Shown here piece after piece: positions 43,114-55,234 of a stretch of 64,000 nucleotides of DNA. Source of the stretch: Anaeramoeba flamelloides (taxonomy: Eukaryota; Metamonada; Anaeramoebidae). A program made the position numbers and the translations under genes. Each line of letters starts with the position of its first letter. Position 1 is the first letter of the stretch. The DNA lies in the NCBI GenBank assembly GCA_027625915.1, contig JANTQA010000020.1:930001-994000 (forward strand). The letters are read 5' to 3'. The notes beneath the pieces were generated by a model. It did not search any database and had not been told where the DNA came from. It saw only the letters and a list, made by a program, of their open reading frames with translations.

Positions 43114-46100
43114 ATGTCAATCACTACTGACGAAAACGAAATCAAAAAAATTGAAGAAGAAATGAAAAAGAAAGAAGAAAAACAACCTCAAGTTGAGGAA
43201 ATTGATGAAGAAAAAGAAAAAAAAGAAGAAAAGCACGAACATAAACACGAACACCACCATCATGATCATGACCACAAGCATGAACACAAACACGAAGAAA
43301 AAATGCCTAAAAAAAAAAGAAGACAAAGCAAACTTGAAAAGAAAATCAGAAGACAAGTTTCCAAATTGAAATTAAAACCATTAAAAGGTGTCAATATGGT
43401 TGTAATCAAAAAGCAATCCGAATCTTCAGAACTTATCATCTATGATCCAGACGTTTACGTAACAAGAAAAAAAGACCATCATGTAATCTTTGGTGTATTA
43501 ACTGTTCAAGATCCAAACAAACTCTTACAGCAAACTGCTGGAGACCAAGTTAATGACTTACTCGGAAAAGTAAAAAAACTTTTTCTTTCTTTTTTTTTTT
43601 TTTTTTTTGAAAAAAAAAAAAAACAAAAAAAATAATTTGCTTGTTCAATTTGAACTGAATTACTTTCAAGAGTGTAGATTATATATTTCTTTTGACACTT
43701 TTTTTTTTTTTTTCTTTTTTATGTTCTCCAAATTTAAAATTGCATTTTCTTTAATTTGATGTTAGGACTACAAATACACAACCTGAACTAAGAAGAAGAA
43801 TACATTCACTTAACTTAAAGAAAATTTTTCCCTATTAAAAATCCAAACACCATGATTCAATTGTATAATAATAAATTGACTTAAAAATCGAATGTAAATA
43901 ATTAGTGGTCAATTTACTCAAATTAAAACGAAATTTATTTGATTTATTGATAAATTCAAATCAAAGAAAAAAACTTTTTTCGTTCAATTTCCTTTTTTTG
44001 AAATTCACAAAATCTACTTTCAAAACAGTTCTTTACAAAGAACTTTCGAAGGCCAATGCATTTTACAATGTTTCTAAACATTTTAAACAAATAAAATGCT
44101 TTATGCATTTTTATTCTAATTAGATTAAAAAATTTAACAAAATGGAAATCGAAATTGAAACCTAAATTATTTTTTTGAATTTACCACACCTGTGCAAAAA
44201 TGATTTCACAATTTCAACAAAAAACATGAAAAAATCAGAAATAGTTTTTACACCTGTGCAGTATGTAGGGCGCTTTTAAAAAATTGTGAAAGAAAAGTTT
44301 TCAAAAGTATCCTAAAAAAAGTCAACAAACCTCAATCGGACTGTTTTTCATTACCTCTATTAAAACTTTTTTTTGTTAATCACTTGTGAAATTCTCTTTT
44401 CAACAAAAATCAAAAATTGTAAATCTATTTTCATTCTAAAAAAGTGAGACAAATAAGTTTTCAAAAATATCAATACAGCTATTTTTAAAAAGTTGGGTAG
44501 TTTTTTTTTTTTTTATATTGTCAAAATTAAAACTGATCTAAAGTTTTCTATTTTAATAAAGTGAGGACTTTTTTTTAATGAAAAAATTTTCGAAAAAATA
44601 AACTTTTAAAAAATCAATACTTTAAATTGTTAAAACTTTCAAAAATAATAAATATGTAAAAAAGTGAGGACTAAAAAATTTTAATAATGCTTGTATTCCC
44701 GTCCATTAAACAACCACCTCACACTTCAAAAGTTTATTTATTTCCCCTTAATAAAATTGAAAAGTCAAAAAAAATTGTTTTTATGAAAAGTATTTCTCAC
44801 TTTTTGAAAACTTTATTTTTTCAAAAAGTTTTTCATTAAAAAAAAAGTCCTCACTTTATTAAAATAGAAAACTTTAGATCAGTTTTAATTCTTACAATAT
44901 ATATAAAAAAAAAAACTACCCAACTTTTTTAAAATAGCCATATAAATAAATCAATTTTATATAATAAAAAAAAGAAATTATAATAAATTAGATAAACGAG
45001 TTTAACACTCTAATTCTTATTATTGATCAGAGATTTTGCTTTTTTTTTTGAAAATTTCAAAGAATTGACAATTTTCTCACTTACTAACCCATAGAAATTT
45101 AAAAATGGAATATTTTGGAAAAGTTTCAAAAGCTTTATTAAGAGTTGCTTACTAAAAATTTTGAAATTCAAAGAAATAACAGAGTTCTTAACACATTCAA
45201 AATTTTACACTTCAAAAAATACTAAAGAAAAAAAAAAAGGTGAAATATATTTGTAAACAAATAAAAAATTTCGTGTAGTAAAATTATATCACAAGTGCAA
45301 AGCTATCATATCTATATCACACTTCTTCACAATGTGATAAAAATTTATTAAAGGTGATATAGATTGATAATAAAATAAAAAAAAAAAAATGTACCAAGTG
45401 TCATATCCCAGAGATATCACACTGTGGTGGCATCATTTTTTATCCGAGTTAGCACACTTTTGTTGTTTGCTCGGGCTATTTCCAATGTCTATTCCACTGT
45501 GACAGAGAATTGTTTTTATTATGGTAATCAGCAAATTATTAATTTGCTATGTTTTCATTAAAAAACTTGAAAATTATGTGTGCTTATGTTTCTTTCAAAA
45601 AAGACAAAATTTAAAAATAAAAAATTTTTTTAATCATTTTTTTTGCATATAAATTTGATTGCAAATCTCGATAAAGTCATTTTAAAAAAGTGAGTACTAA
45701 AAATATTACAAAGTTTTCCTGTAATCTATTTGGTTCACTCTTTTTAGCAGTTTGAGTAAAACTTTTGTCACTCACTTTTTTAAAATGACACTAGATTTTG
45801 TTTATTATTGTTTTTTTTTTTTAAAAAAAAATTGTAATAAAGTTTTATTGATCTTTAATACAATTGCAAAAAATTATCCGATTCATTTCTTAATTGCTAT
45901 TATATTAATTTACTAATTTGCATGTGGATTTTTTTATTAATTAATACTTTTTATATTCCACACTAAATAAATAAACTAAAGAAAGAAGAAGAAAAAGAGG
46001 TAGAAACAGAGGAAAAAGAAGATGAAAAAGAAACCAAAAAAGAAGAAGAAAAAGAAACAGAAAAGCAAGAAAAAAAAGAAACTGAAAAAACTGAAGAAAA

Positions 46101-46245
46101 GAAGGAAGAAGAAGACTTGACAGGTATCAACGTTGAGGATATTCAAATTGTTATGGATCAAGCAAAATGTACTCGTACAGTTGCAATTAAAGCACTTAAA
46201 GAAGCTGGAGGCGATAAAGTCAACGCTATTATCAGTTTAACTTAA
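43114..46245 (+). CDS. NACA: Nascent polypeptide-associated complex subunit alpha
   Basis: Two exons, 43114-43569 and 45982-46245, across a 2412-bp GT-AG intron (phase 0), give 238 residues. [20 protein letters not shown] (71-90) and [10 protein letters not shown]...LIIYDPDVY...[19 protein letters not shown] form the NAC domain; the basic stretch matches the ribosome-contacting region. After a Lys/Glu linker, exon 2 ends in the C-terminal UBA domain ([35 protein letters not shown]), the diagnostic NAC-alpha pair. NAC-alpha with NAC-beta (not in this window) binds near the ribosome exit and shields nascent chains from wrong targeting to the ER. Odd points: residues 41-60 hold 12 His alternating with Lys, Asp and Glu, not usual for the family; and the intron is far longer than others here. 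Exon 2 has no ATG, and only the splice rebuilds the family order. Confidence 0.92.
43570..45981 (+). other. 2.4-kb NAC-alpha intron containing repeats
   Basis: Begins GTAAAA and ends ACTAAAG. It contains a TA-flanked foldback (44476-44940), TATCAC-rich short hairpins around 45270-45425 and a 19-bp perfect inverted repeat GTCATTTTAAAAAAGTGAG (45676-45694) with its complement ending at 45791. Much of the extra length comes from such insertions. No coding exon was seen between the two NAC exons. Confidence 0.75.
44476..44940. mobile_element. TA-flanked foldback inside the NAC-alpha intron (465 bp)
   Basis: The ends CAGCTATTTTTAAAAAGTTG and the complement of CAACTTTTTTAAAATAGCCA are flanked by TA (44474-44475, 44941-44942). 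Arms of about 110 bp share AAACTGATCTAAAGTTTTCT and AATAAAGTGAGGACTTTTTT with their complements. A partial copy of the left end lies at 63838-63938, within the PPIL4-like gene's first intron. Confidence 0.78.
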
Positions 46246-46539
46246 ATGTCTTTTATCATTTTTTTTTTTTTTTTTTTTTTTCTAAACAATTTTTTAAAGA
46301 TCCAAGATAAAAATACAACAAATTTATAAATTTTAAATTTCTTTATTATTTATTATTCTTTATTTCTGCTCAAATAAAATTATTTTTCTGAAAAATTTCA
46401 AATAAAATCTTGAAATTTCAATTTTCATTTTTATAGATAAATTGATTGATTTTGATTTTAATTTTATTTTAAGACAAGTATTTTTAACATTCTATTTTTC
46501 TTAAGTAACTTGTAAACGAAAAAAAAATTTTTTATTTAA

Positions 46540-48060
46540 GGGACTAGTAAATTAAAAAAATTCTTCAAGAAAATCCAATAGCCAATTCAAAAAAAGTGTT
46601 GTATCTTGAAATTGAAAAACAAAGTAAAAATCTGATTAGTACAAGAACCAAACTTACTTTAAAGCAATTTTCAAAATGAATTAATGTTTCTAAAAGTTTG
46701 ATTCTTTTTTCTCATTTTTGGAAAAGTTCAAAATTCAACATATTTCTGAATTATTTAAAAAAAAAATATTTTGATTTTTTTCTATTTTTCCCCTGGCTGA
46801 ATCTTCTTTATATTTGGAAGAAGAGTTACATAGGAAAAAGTTCTGGTCACTTGCTAATACTGTGAAACTGAAATACGAAAATATGAGTAAACTGAAAATC
46901 AAAAGAAAAAAGCAAAGGCTATAAATGACTAAAAGGTTTAAAGCAAATCAGATCAAAAAAAAAAAAAAGAAATTATAGCAACTTAAACAACGATCCCCAA
47001 GTGATCATTCATGATCAATTATCAAATTAAATTAATTCAACCAAAAGCATTGTTGATGTGATTTTGGGAGTCCTTAATTAAAGATAGCTTTGTTTTTTTT
47101 GATTTTTTACCAAATACTTCTTAGAAACCCTTTTTTAATTTTTTTTTTTTTTTGTTTTTCCTTTTTCCTTTTCTTTTCAATTTTTTGCTTTTGGCTTTTT
47201 TAAACATAAAAAAAATTGTATTTATCTTTCCCTTGAACAATCGTGAAATATATGATTTTACACTTAAATCACCATTGAGGAAATCTAAGTAAAAGGACAC
47301 CTTGGGTGTAATTTACACTTCTTACATCAATGTAAAAAAAGAATATTTTTTTTGAAAGAAGTAAGAAATCTTATTATTAGCAGAAGGAAAAGTACAAAAA
47401 CACACTTTAAAAATAAAACGGATACCGTTTTGGAATAACTCAAAATATAAAAAATCAACCTAATTTCAAAAAAAGTGCAATAATTATTTTATACAAAAAA
47501 AATAATATAATTTTTTGATTCAAAGAACAAATAGAAACAATTTTTTCTTTTTGTATATCAAAATAAAACAAGAGAAAAACAACCTAAATATTAAATTATT
47601 AATTTTACCAAAATACTTTTTTAAAAACTTGGAAAATTAAATTTGAAATACAAATAAATACTTTTCAATTTAATTGAGTCGAAATAATAATTTATAATCA
47701 CAATCTATATGATTTCAATGTGTTAGTAACAATGGAAACTTAAAGTATTGATATAGACTTTACTATTATTTTTTAATTAAATATTTAAAGATATTACAAT
47801 CAAATAAAATTAATTTAAATAAGAATTACAATAAAAAAAAATGAATTAATATTCTGAAGTAACCAATTTTAATAATTACGGTTCTTTGTTTATACCCTTG
47901 ATTTTTTTTTTGTTATAAAATATTATTAAATCTTTCAAATTTCAAGTAATGTAATAAATTATGGGATTTAAAAAGAAGAAAGGTTTAATTTTTTCTTCTT
48001 TCATTGGTAAATTATTTAATTAATTTTTAATATATTTTGAAAATAATATTTAAGTTTCAA
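46540..48060 (+). repeat. Dispersed repeat, copy B, interrupted by another repeat
   Basis: 46540-46760 and 47340-48060 align in order with copy A (17130-17320, 18329-19060) and copy C (60150-61110). The segment 46765-47340 between them belongs to the repeat family at 29240-30175, inverted, and is absent at that point in copies A and C. Confidence 0.6.
46765..47340 (+). repeat. Dispersed repeat, copy 2 (lacks the nested foldback)
   Basis: It is the complement of 29240-30175 minus that copy's inner foldback. Shared words: CTGAATCTTCTTTATATTTG, CAAGTGATCATTCATGATCA, TTTCCCTTGAA(C/G)AATCGTGAA and GTGTAATTTACACTTCTT. Confidence 0.65.
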
Positions 48061-48691
48061 TGTTATTTTTTTCAGATAAACTAGAAAAAATTACTAAACA
48101 TTAGATTTCATAAAAAATGAAATTATTTAAAAAATTTTCTTTCTATTTATTCAAACAAAAATTCCAAACAAAAAGGATCTAGATCTTTTTACTGAAAATT
48201 TAATTTGGGGAATACGAATTTTTTTTTAAAAGGATAACTCACCTCTTTAAAGTTGATAAAGTAATTTGGTTTATCAACTTAAATTATACCCGGTGAAATA
48301 AGTACTCTATTACATATGACAATAAAATTAATAAAAAATAAGAAGAAAAACTAGCCATTTAAATTTTTTTTTATACTGTTTTTTTTTGACTTTGAAAAAA
48401 AAATTCTTCGATTTTTATATCTTATCAAAAAATTCCAGTTTTCAAATGTAATTTAAATTCTATAAATAATATAAAAAATTAAAATATAAATTAATTGAGG
48501 CGGTTATCAATCATTTTTTCTGTTTTTGATGTTGGTTATTGATTATTTAAAATAAAATCATAAAAACAAGGTAAAGAATTTATATAAACTCTACTTTCAT
48601 GAATAATATTACCCTAAATTGTTCGGTTATTTAACAATATTGTATTTTGAAGTAAAATTGATTCGTTCTTTATCATTTAAAAAGATCGAAA

Positions 48692-48731
<40 letters not shown>

Positions 48732-49384
48732 TAATAATAAATTATCATATTTGATTATAAATGATCTCTATTAAAAAATTCTCATTTTTGAAGATTTTTT
48801 TTAATTCCTTTCCCAAATCTAAATATTAAACCAAAATTAATTAAAATTCAAGTTATTGGAAAATCAGATGTACAATGTTGAAAAGTAACTATTTATTCAT
48901 TTTTTAAAATCAAATATTAACTCAATAATTATTTTGATAAAAATCCCAAAGATTGATTAATTTTTGCACCCTTTTAAAAAAACTTGTTATTTAATGGATA
49001 AAATTTACATTTTTCCAATAATTAGCCAAAATAATCTTTTATTACAGTATTAACCTTTTTACAAAAAAAAATGAATTTTGTATTTAATAATCTACATCCG
49101 AATACAAATTTAAAAATTATATTTTTCGATTTGAAGTCTTAATATTGATGGTTCAATCTTTAAATTTGTCTCGAAATTCATATTTTACTATCAAATTGCA
49201 TGGTTTTTTATCCCAAAACAAGTATTATTTCTAATTGGCTAGATCAAACTAATAGAAATGTTTTACTAATCTGATTAAAGAGAGACAATTAAATCAGGTA
49301 TAAAGAAAGTATTTCAAATTCAATAACAAAAAACTTTACTTTTTTGCCTCTCCTTGGTTAACTCTAATCGCATAACACATCATA

Positions 49385-51060
49385 AAAAAAACATTTTCAA
49401 AAACAATTAAATAATTGCTATTTTTCCACTAATTGAAAACTTCGCTTCTAATAAACATCATTGGTTAAACAAAGATCTTTGATCAAAAAATTATTTTTAA
49501 AGATATTTTAAAATTGGATTTACCAACTTAATTTTTACAACCTGGTTTAATATTTTTTATAAACTCTTTTTCAAAAATTGTGACTCACCAGAAATAATAA
49601 ATTATAAAAAATTATCCTTCAGTATTCAAGAACAATTAATAAGTAAATATGATTTGTAATTCGCTTTTTAATCTTTTAGAATAGATAAAAATCTGATATT
49701 TTAAAAATTAAAAAAAAATCAAACCTAAAACTAAAAAAAAGTGAGTCACACTTTTTGAAATGAGCATTACGGATTTTTTATTACTGAACTTTCACTGAAA
49801 AAAAGTTGAACAAGATTTTTTATGAATTATTAAATCCATTTTCAAAGACATTACATAGTCTCAATTTTCATAGATATTATTTGTCTTTTTGAAGATCTAT
49901 CTTTTTTTTTTTGAACATGATTTTTCTTTAAAAAAAAAAGAAATAGAAAAATTTTTCAAAAAAAAAGAAAAAGAAAAAGAAAAAGAAAAACAAAAGAAAA
50001 ACAAAAATTTGAAAAAGTAAAAAGAAAATTTTAAAAATTAGAAAAAATGATTCTGATCCAAAAATTTGAAAATATTTTTTGTAAAGAATACTGGAATAAA
50101 CCTTCAAAACAACTCCCTATAAAAGTATAAAGTCAGTCAAAATTTATGAAAAATCATTTATTTAATATCAAAAAATTAGAAATTGTTTTTACTTTTCAGA
50201 TCAAGAAATCGTTTTGTAATTTTTTTAAAAAGTTTTTTAAATTAGACAAATACCTTTTAATGGGAAATAAATTATTTGTACTTTTGAGAATTATTTATAG
50301 ATTTTAAATTGAAAGTAATATTTTTTCTTTGATTTTCTGTTAGGTTTTTTTTAATTTGTGTGTTTATTTATAAAATCAATAGATTTTTGTGAGGTTTTTT
50401 TTAGTATTCTATTTATTTGTGAAGTGTTCTAGGTTTTTCTAATGATTTTCCAAATCAATATATTTTCTTTAGGTTTTTTTTTGCTTTTCGAAATAAACCA
50501 AAAATTTATTAAATTTTTCTGTTTATTTTAAAAAGTAAAAAAAAAACCTAGAACACTAAACAAATAAATAGAAAACTCAAAAAAACCTAACGAAAAGCAA
50601 TAGATTTTACAAATAAAATAGAAAACTCTCAGACACTCAACGACATTTAACCACACTTTAATAAAAATTTTAATAGGTTTTTTTAAAATATCAAAGAATC
50701 GATTAAAATCGAAGATTTTAATAATTCCTTTGAATAATCGAACACTTAAGACATATTATATTTATAATCAGATTTTTTTCCCATATTTAACTTATTTAAA
50801 TGAATTTTGTGTTTCCAAAACTATTAGTTATTAAATATTCAAGTCCATTTAAAATTTATAACCTCAAAATTTATCTTTTTTTCTAGACTAGAGACTTTTA
50901 AAAATCGTCTTACTACTAACAACAATAAACACAACACATTTAATATTTTCAAGAACAGAAATGTTAGTTATATTGTGAATAAACATTATTATCAAGTTGA
51001 AATATTTATCGGAGTTAATGTTTTGTAGAACTGTTTTTTTTTCAATTTTGATTTTTCAAA
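49385..51060 (+). repeat. Large dispersed repeat with hairpin cluster (site 8), copy 2
   Basis: It aligns with 14365-15310 on both sides of an extra 600-bp element (49557-50155). The hairpin cluster is at about 50335-50760 (AATTTTCTGTTT-type hairpin ending near 50550, AACCTAACGAAAAG linker, CAGACACTCAACGACATTTA linker). The tail (50805-51060) has TAGAGACTTTTAAAAATCGT and ACAACAATAAACACAA. Confidence 0.65.
49557..50155 (-). repeat. 600-bp dispersed repeat, copy 2 of 2
   Basis: Inverted relative to 3215-3815. It lies inside the large repeat at 49385-51060, and the related repeat at 14365-15310 has no such insert, so it arrived as a unit. The central tract reads AAAAAGAAAAAG repeats where the other copy has poly-T. 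Confidence 0.7.
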
Positions 51061-51570
51061 ATGAATTGTGTCTCAAATAAAAGCGACTTTTTTTCTTATT
51101 CTTGTTCTGATACAACATTTAATTAAGTATCCAATAGTATGCCTACATTAAAATAAATTTTGAAGGTAATTTTCATCTGACAAACTCTTTTATCAAAGAA
51201 AAAGACAGAAAAGTATATGAAAGTGTTTTCCTATTTATACTTCCAACACCAATAATTGTTCATTAAAAGAGAGCTACTAAAACCAAATATGTATAAATAT
51301 ACAATTTAAAATATGAACAACAAACCTAAGAGTAAATCTCTAACTTTTCATATTTAGAAGTTTTCAAAAACACAAAGTAAAATCTATAACTTTTCTAAAG
51401 TTTTTCACCTTTCAAAGTCCAGGAAAGCTTTTACAAAGGGTTGTGAATTGTTTAAAAGTTGAAAAGAAATAAATTTGTATCCATGTCCTGGGATTATTTG
51501 TGGTGTCGAAGTGAAAAACTTTAAATAAAAATCATTTTTTTTGTAAAATAGATAGTATCTTTATTTCTTA

Positions 51571-53407
51571 ATGACCGAATTAAAAGATGGGCTAATTATA
51601 TTATTTTCGTTTTTAATAATCGCTTTAATCTTTGTTCATATTTCACAATCAAAAAAACTCAATTATTTGCATGAAACTGGTACAACACTCCATCAAATGA
51701 TCAACCAATTTTTTTTATTAATTCAAATACTAAAATTGTTCTATTTTTCAAAAACAACAACAACAATAACAATAACAACAACAACCTTGAAAAAATAAAA
51801 TAGGAAGTTCGATTCTGTTAGGGATCTTATTTAGCTTTCTAATTGATCTTTTTTCGGATGGCAACCGTGATAAATTCCCGCACACTTTTCTTCAATTCAA
51901 AACCGACGCTTTTCTGAATTTCTTTTTACCGGCAATCATCTTTGAGAGTGGGTACAACGTTGATCTCAAACCGTTTTTTAAAAATACAGCAACCATCATG
52001 CTATTTGCTTTTTTTGGAACATTGATTTCTTGTTTTGGTGTCTCCTTTTTGATGATTCTTCTTGTGAAGTTAGATTTGCTTTCAGGCCTGAACCTGTCAG
52101 TAAAAGATTGTCTAATCTTTGGTGCGTTGATCAGTGCAACAGATCCTGTCTCAACACTTGCAATCTTCAAGTCCTTAAATGTCAACGACGATCTTTTTGC
52201 GAACGTCTTCGGAGAATCCATTTTGAATGACGCCGTTGCAATGGTGCTTGTGAAAACCTTTTTGAAGTTTGGATCTGATCCAATCACATTTGTCTTTGTG
52301 CTCAAAATTGTTCTCCAATTTTGTGGCACCTTTCTTGGATCTTTTGCCCTGGGGATCGCCTTTGGCGCCGTGGTTTCATTATTATTGAAATATTTCAATT
52401 TCCAAAAATTGCCAATGGTGGAGTGCTCATTGCTATTGATGATTTCTTGGCTGTCCTTCATCGTGTCTGAGAAAATGGGGCTTTCTGGGATTGTTGCTAC
52501 CCTGTATTGTGGATTATTCAACTCGCATTATTCGTACCAAAATTTATCAAGTGAATCAAAAAGATATTCACGGAAAGCAATTAGTTTTATTTCCTTTGTT
52601 TCCGAAACCTTTGTTTTCCTTTCTCTTGGTCTTTCAACCTTTTCGTTTAATCATTCTGTTAATTTCCCAATGATAATCTGGTCCAATTTGGCATGCGTCT
52701 TCGTTCGATCATTCGCAATTTATCCTTTATCTTTCTTGAAAAATTTCTTTTCGGTCAACTCAAAGAAATTAAATTACAAATCTCAATTTGTAATTTTTTT
52801 TTCGGGGCTTAGGGGTGCAATGGCATTTTGTCTGTCTTTGTTTTTACAAACAAAAAATGGTAATGTTATGATGACTACAACTTTATCGATTATTTTTTTT
52901 ACAGTTTTTGTTGTCGGTGGATTAACAAAACCAATTTTAATAAAATTAAAACTACAAGGCACAAAGCTCAAAGCTTCCACAAGCGTAAAGGACAGCAATA
53001 TTATTAATAATAATGCCGATAATCTTACTGTTGATTTTAATGAGAAGAGGAATGATGAAAGCAAGTTGAGGAGTAATAGTAATAGTGATAGCGATGATGG
53101 GCGTGAAATTATCAGTGGAAGCGAAAGTGGAAGTGCGAGTAGAAGTGGAATCGAAAATAATAATAAATCTAGATGGTTTACATTTGAAAAAAAATATATA
53201 AGCCCATTTTTAATCAAAAAAAATTTTATGAATGAAACGCAAACCCAGAACAATATCAATACCATTTTTGAAAATAATGAAAATTCAAATATATTATTAA
53301 ACCAGATAGACTCAATAGATTATAATGCAGATTTAGAAATGAAAAAAAAAAAATTAATAAATTCTAATATTAACAATAATAATTCCGAATCGGAAAATTT
53401 TAACTGA
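51571..53407 (+). CDS. SLC9A8: Na+/H+ exchanger, NHE8-like (SLC9/CPA1 family)
   Basis: Exons 51571-51679 and 51804-53407 join across a 124-bp GT-AG intron (phase 1), giving 570 residues. The join makes LHETGSSILLGILFSFLI, the usual E..(x)LG helix after TM1. Then come FLPAIIFESGYNVD (78-90, the family LPPIIFE(A/S)GY signature), ISATDPVSTLAIF (146-158), FGESILNDAVA (172-182, with the ion-binding N178-D179 pair of electroneutral CPA1 exchangers) and FFSGLRGAMAF (368-378). SETFVFLSLGLSTFSF and the ESGY form resemble NHE8, which acts in Golgi, endosome and other compartments, so it probably sets organelle pH by swapping Na+ or K+ for H+. The tail (about 421-570) is Asn/Ser-rich and hydrophilic, the usual regulatory part, without recognisable motifs. 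The N-terminal Met opens directly into TM1 with no long leader. Confidence 0.92.
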
Positions 53408-55234
53408 TCAATAATTGTATTATTGTTAGTTTTGGAAATAGAAAATATTGTTTATCCATATGAAAATATATAAATATTTATTTTTTTTTAATGAATTCAT
53501 ACTTTATATTTTCAATTATTTATTTTGTTTTCAAATTTTCATTTTTTATTTTTTGTTTTGTTTTCATTTCCTTTTTTCCAAGTTAGGTAATCTGTTTCCT
53601 AAGATCTAGAAAATTTTTTTGATGGTTGATAGAAGGCTAGTGTTGAGTTTGTGAAATTGGAAAATCACATACAATTGGTAGATGGAATCTTATCATTTGA
53701 TCGATCAACAATTGTTGGTGAAAACAAATTGAACAATAAATTTTTTGTTCCGCTCGTTTCATTATTTTGGACATACATATTTTTTTTTCTTCATTTTATA
53801 TTTTTTTTCTTTTATTTGGATAAAAATAATTACTTATAACAATATTATTATTGGGTAACTTAAATGTGATTTTGTCTTAGGTTTGGAAAAATATAATAAA
53901 TTGAATTTTATTTTGTCTATTTTTGATTTTATGTGTTTCCAAATTTTTGGAATGGGGTTTATATCGTGCCTTGACATAGATATTGTCAAATCCTTGCTAG
54001 TTTTAATTCTAAAAGTTATTGAAGAATAAATGAAACAAAATTTTTCAGTCTTAAAGTTGTATTTCTTGAAATCCATTTAAAAAAAAAAAAAACAACTTTT
54101 TAGACTTTAAATAATTATTATCAAATTGTTGTTTTTTGATAAAATAATTTGGATTGTATAACTTTATTGTGAATTAAAAATGAAATCTTCAAATCTTATA
54201 TTATATATCAATTTATTAACTCGGATTCAAAATTTTTAACATACCAAAATTTGATTTTGGATAAAAAAATCTTTACTAAATTCTAGAAAAAAATAATAAA
54301 TTAGAGCCATTCGCTAATAGAAATGTTAACAATTTTATAGAAATTACTAAACTCACAAGACAAACAATAAAAAATTTTCAATATTAATAAATCAAAACTG
54401 TGTAAAAAATTTTGGAGAGAGCAAAATAAAAAAATACATTAATAAATTTGTTGAAATTCGTTAAGGAATATTCATCGATTAAAAGATTAGACATCATCAA
54501 CTAATTATATTTTAGCCTTTCTATCTTGAACAACAACAAATTTAACCTAATATCAATTGTTGAAAAAAATTTTGATCCAACGAAACAAATTCTGTAGTTC
54601 AAAAAATAAAAGGGAAACCAAAAACTAAAATAAAGAAAAAATCTATTACAAAAATGAAAATTATTTCAATTTAAATAAAATTGTATTATTGTGATTTGTT
54701 TGGACAATTTTAGCCTTGTGGAAAATATTGGAATTTTAGTTGAGATATAGATTATTTTAATAATAATAATTATTATTAAAGTTTGTATTAATTATCAAGA
54801 AAAAAACACCCTAAAATCGGACCATTTGGCAAATCTTTTCAAATATTTTGTATTTATTTGACTCAAAAATTTTAAAACTTGGAAAAAATTTTTATTTATA
54901 TTACATTTTCAGATGGAGATAGTAGTCGTTTATTTAACACTGAGATATTGAATGAAGAGTAGAGCCAAACTGTATTATAATCCAATTTAGGAGTTTATAT
55001 TTATTAAAAAAAATTCTTTTAAAAAAATACATTGTCTCCAGATATTAAGACATCTCAAAACAACTATCATAAAAAAAATTTTGGAAAAGAGTAAAATTTT
55101 TTTTTATTTTTCTTGAAAATTAAATTCCAATTTTTGAAAGGAAAAAAAAAAAAAGTAAAATTCAAATTTTTGAAGACAAAATAAAACAAAAAAGTAAAAA
55201 AAATATAAAAGCAAAAAGAAAGAAGGGATCAAGA
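53408..55234. other. Gap between the exchanger and RPA1 (tail to tail)
   Basis: The exchanger and RPA1 converge on this 1.8-kb stretch, so it holds two 3' ends. At 53642-53760 a frame without ATG reads EFVKLENHIQLVDGILSFDR and further mixed residues, then falls into Phe runs. It could be a decayed exon, but I recognise nothing. The rest is AT-rich. Confidence 0.5.

Larger units (their letters stand above)
46246..51570. other. Repeat-filled gap between NAC-alpha and the exchanger
   Basis: No gene was recognised in 5.3 kb. Almost the whole interval is explained by nested repeats: dispersed repeat copy B (46540-48060) interrupted by 46765-47340, an AT run (48694-48728), a GGGATTAG-type foldback end (to 49374), and the second large repeat copy (49385-51060) with an inserted 600-bp repeat and hairpin-cluster site 8. 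51070-51570 is the exchanger's promoter side. Confidence 0.6.

Noticed and set aside
45976-46161. Phe/Leu-rich minus-strand frame across NAC-alpha exon 2
   Set aside because: It is the complement of the Lys/Glu linker of NAC-alpha.
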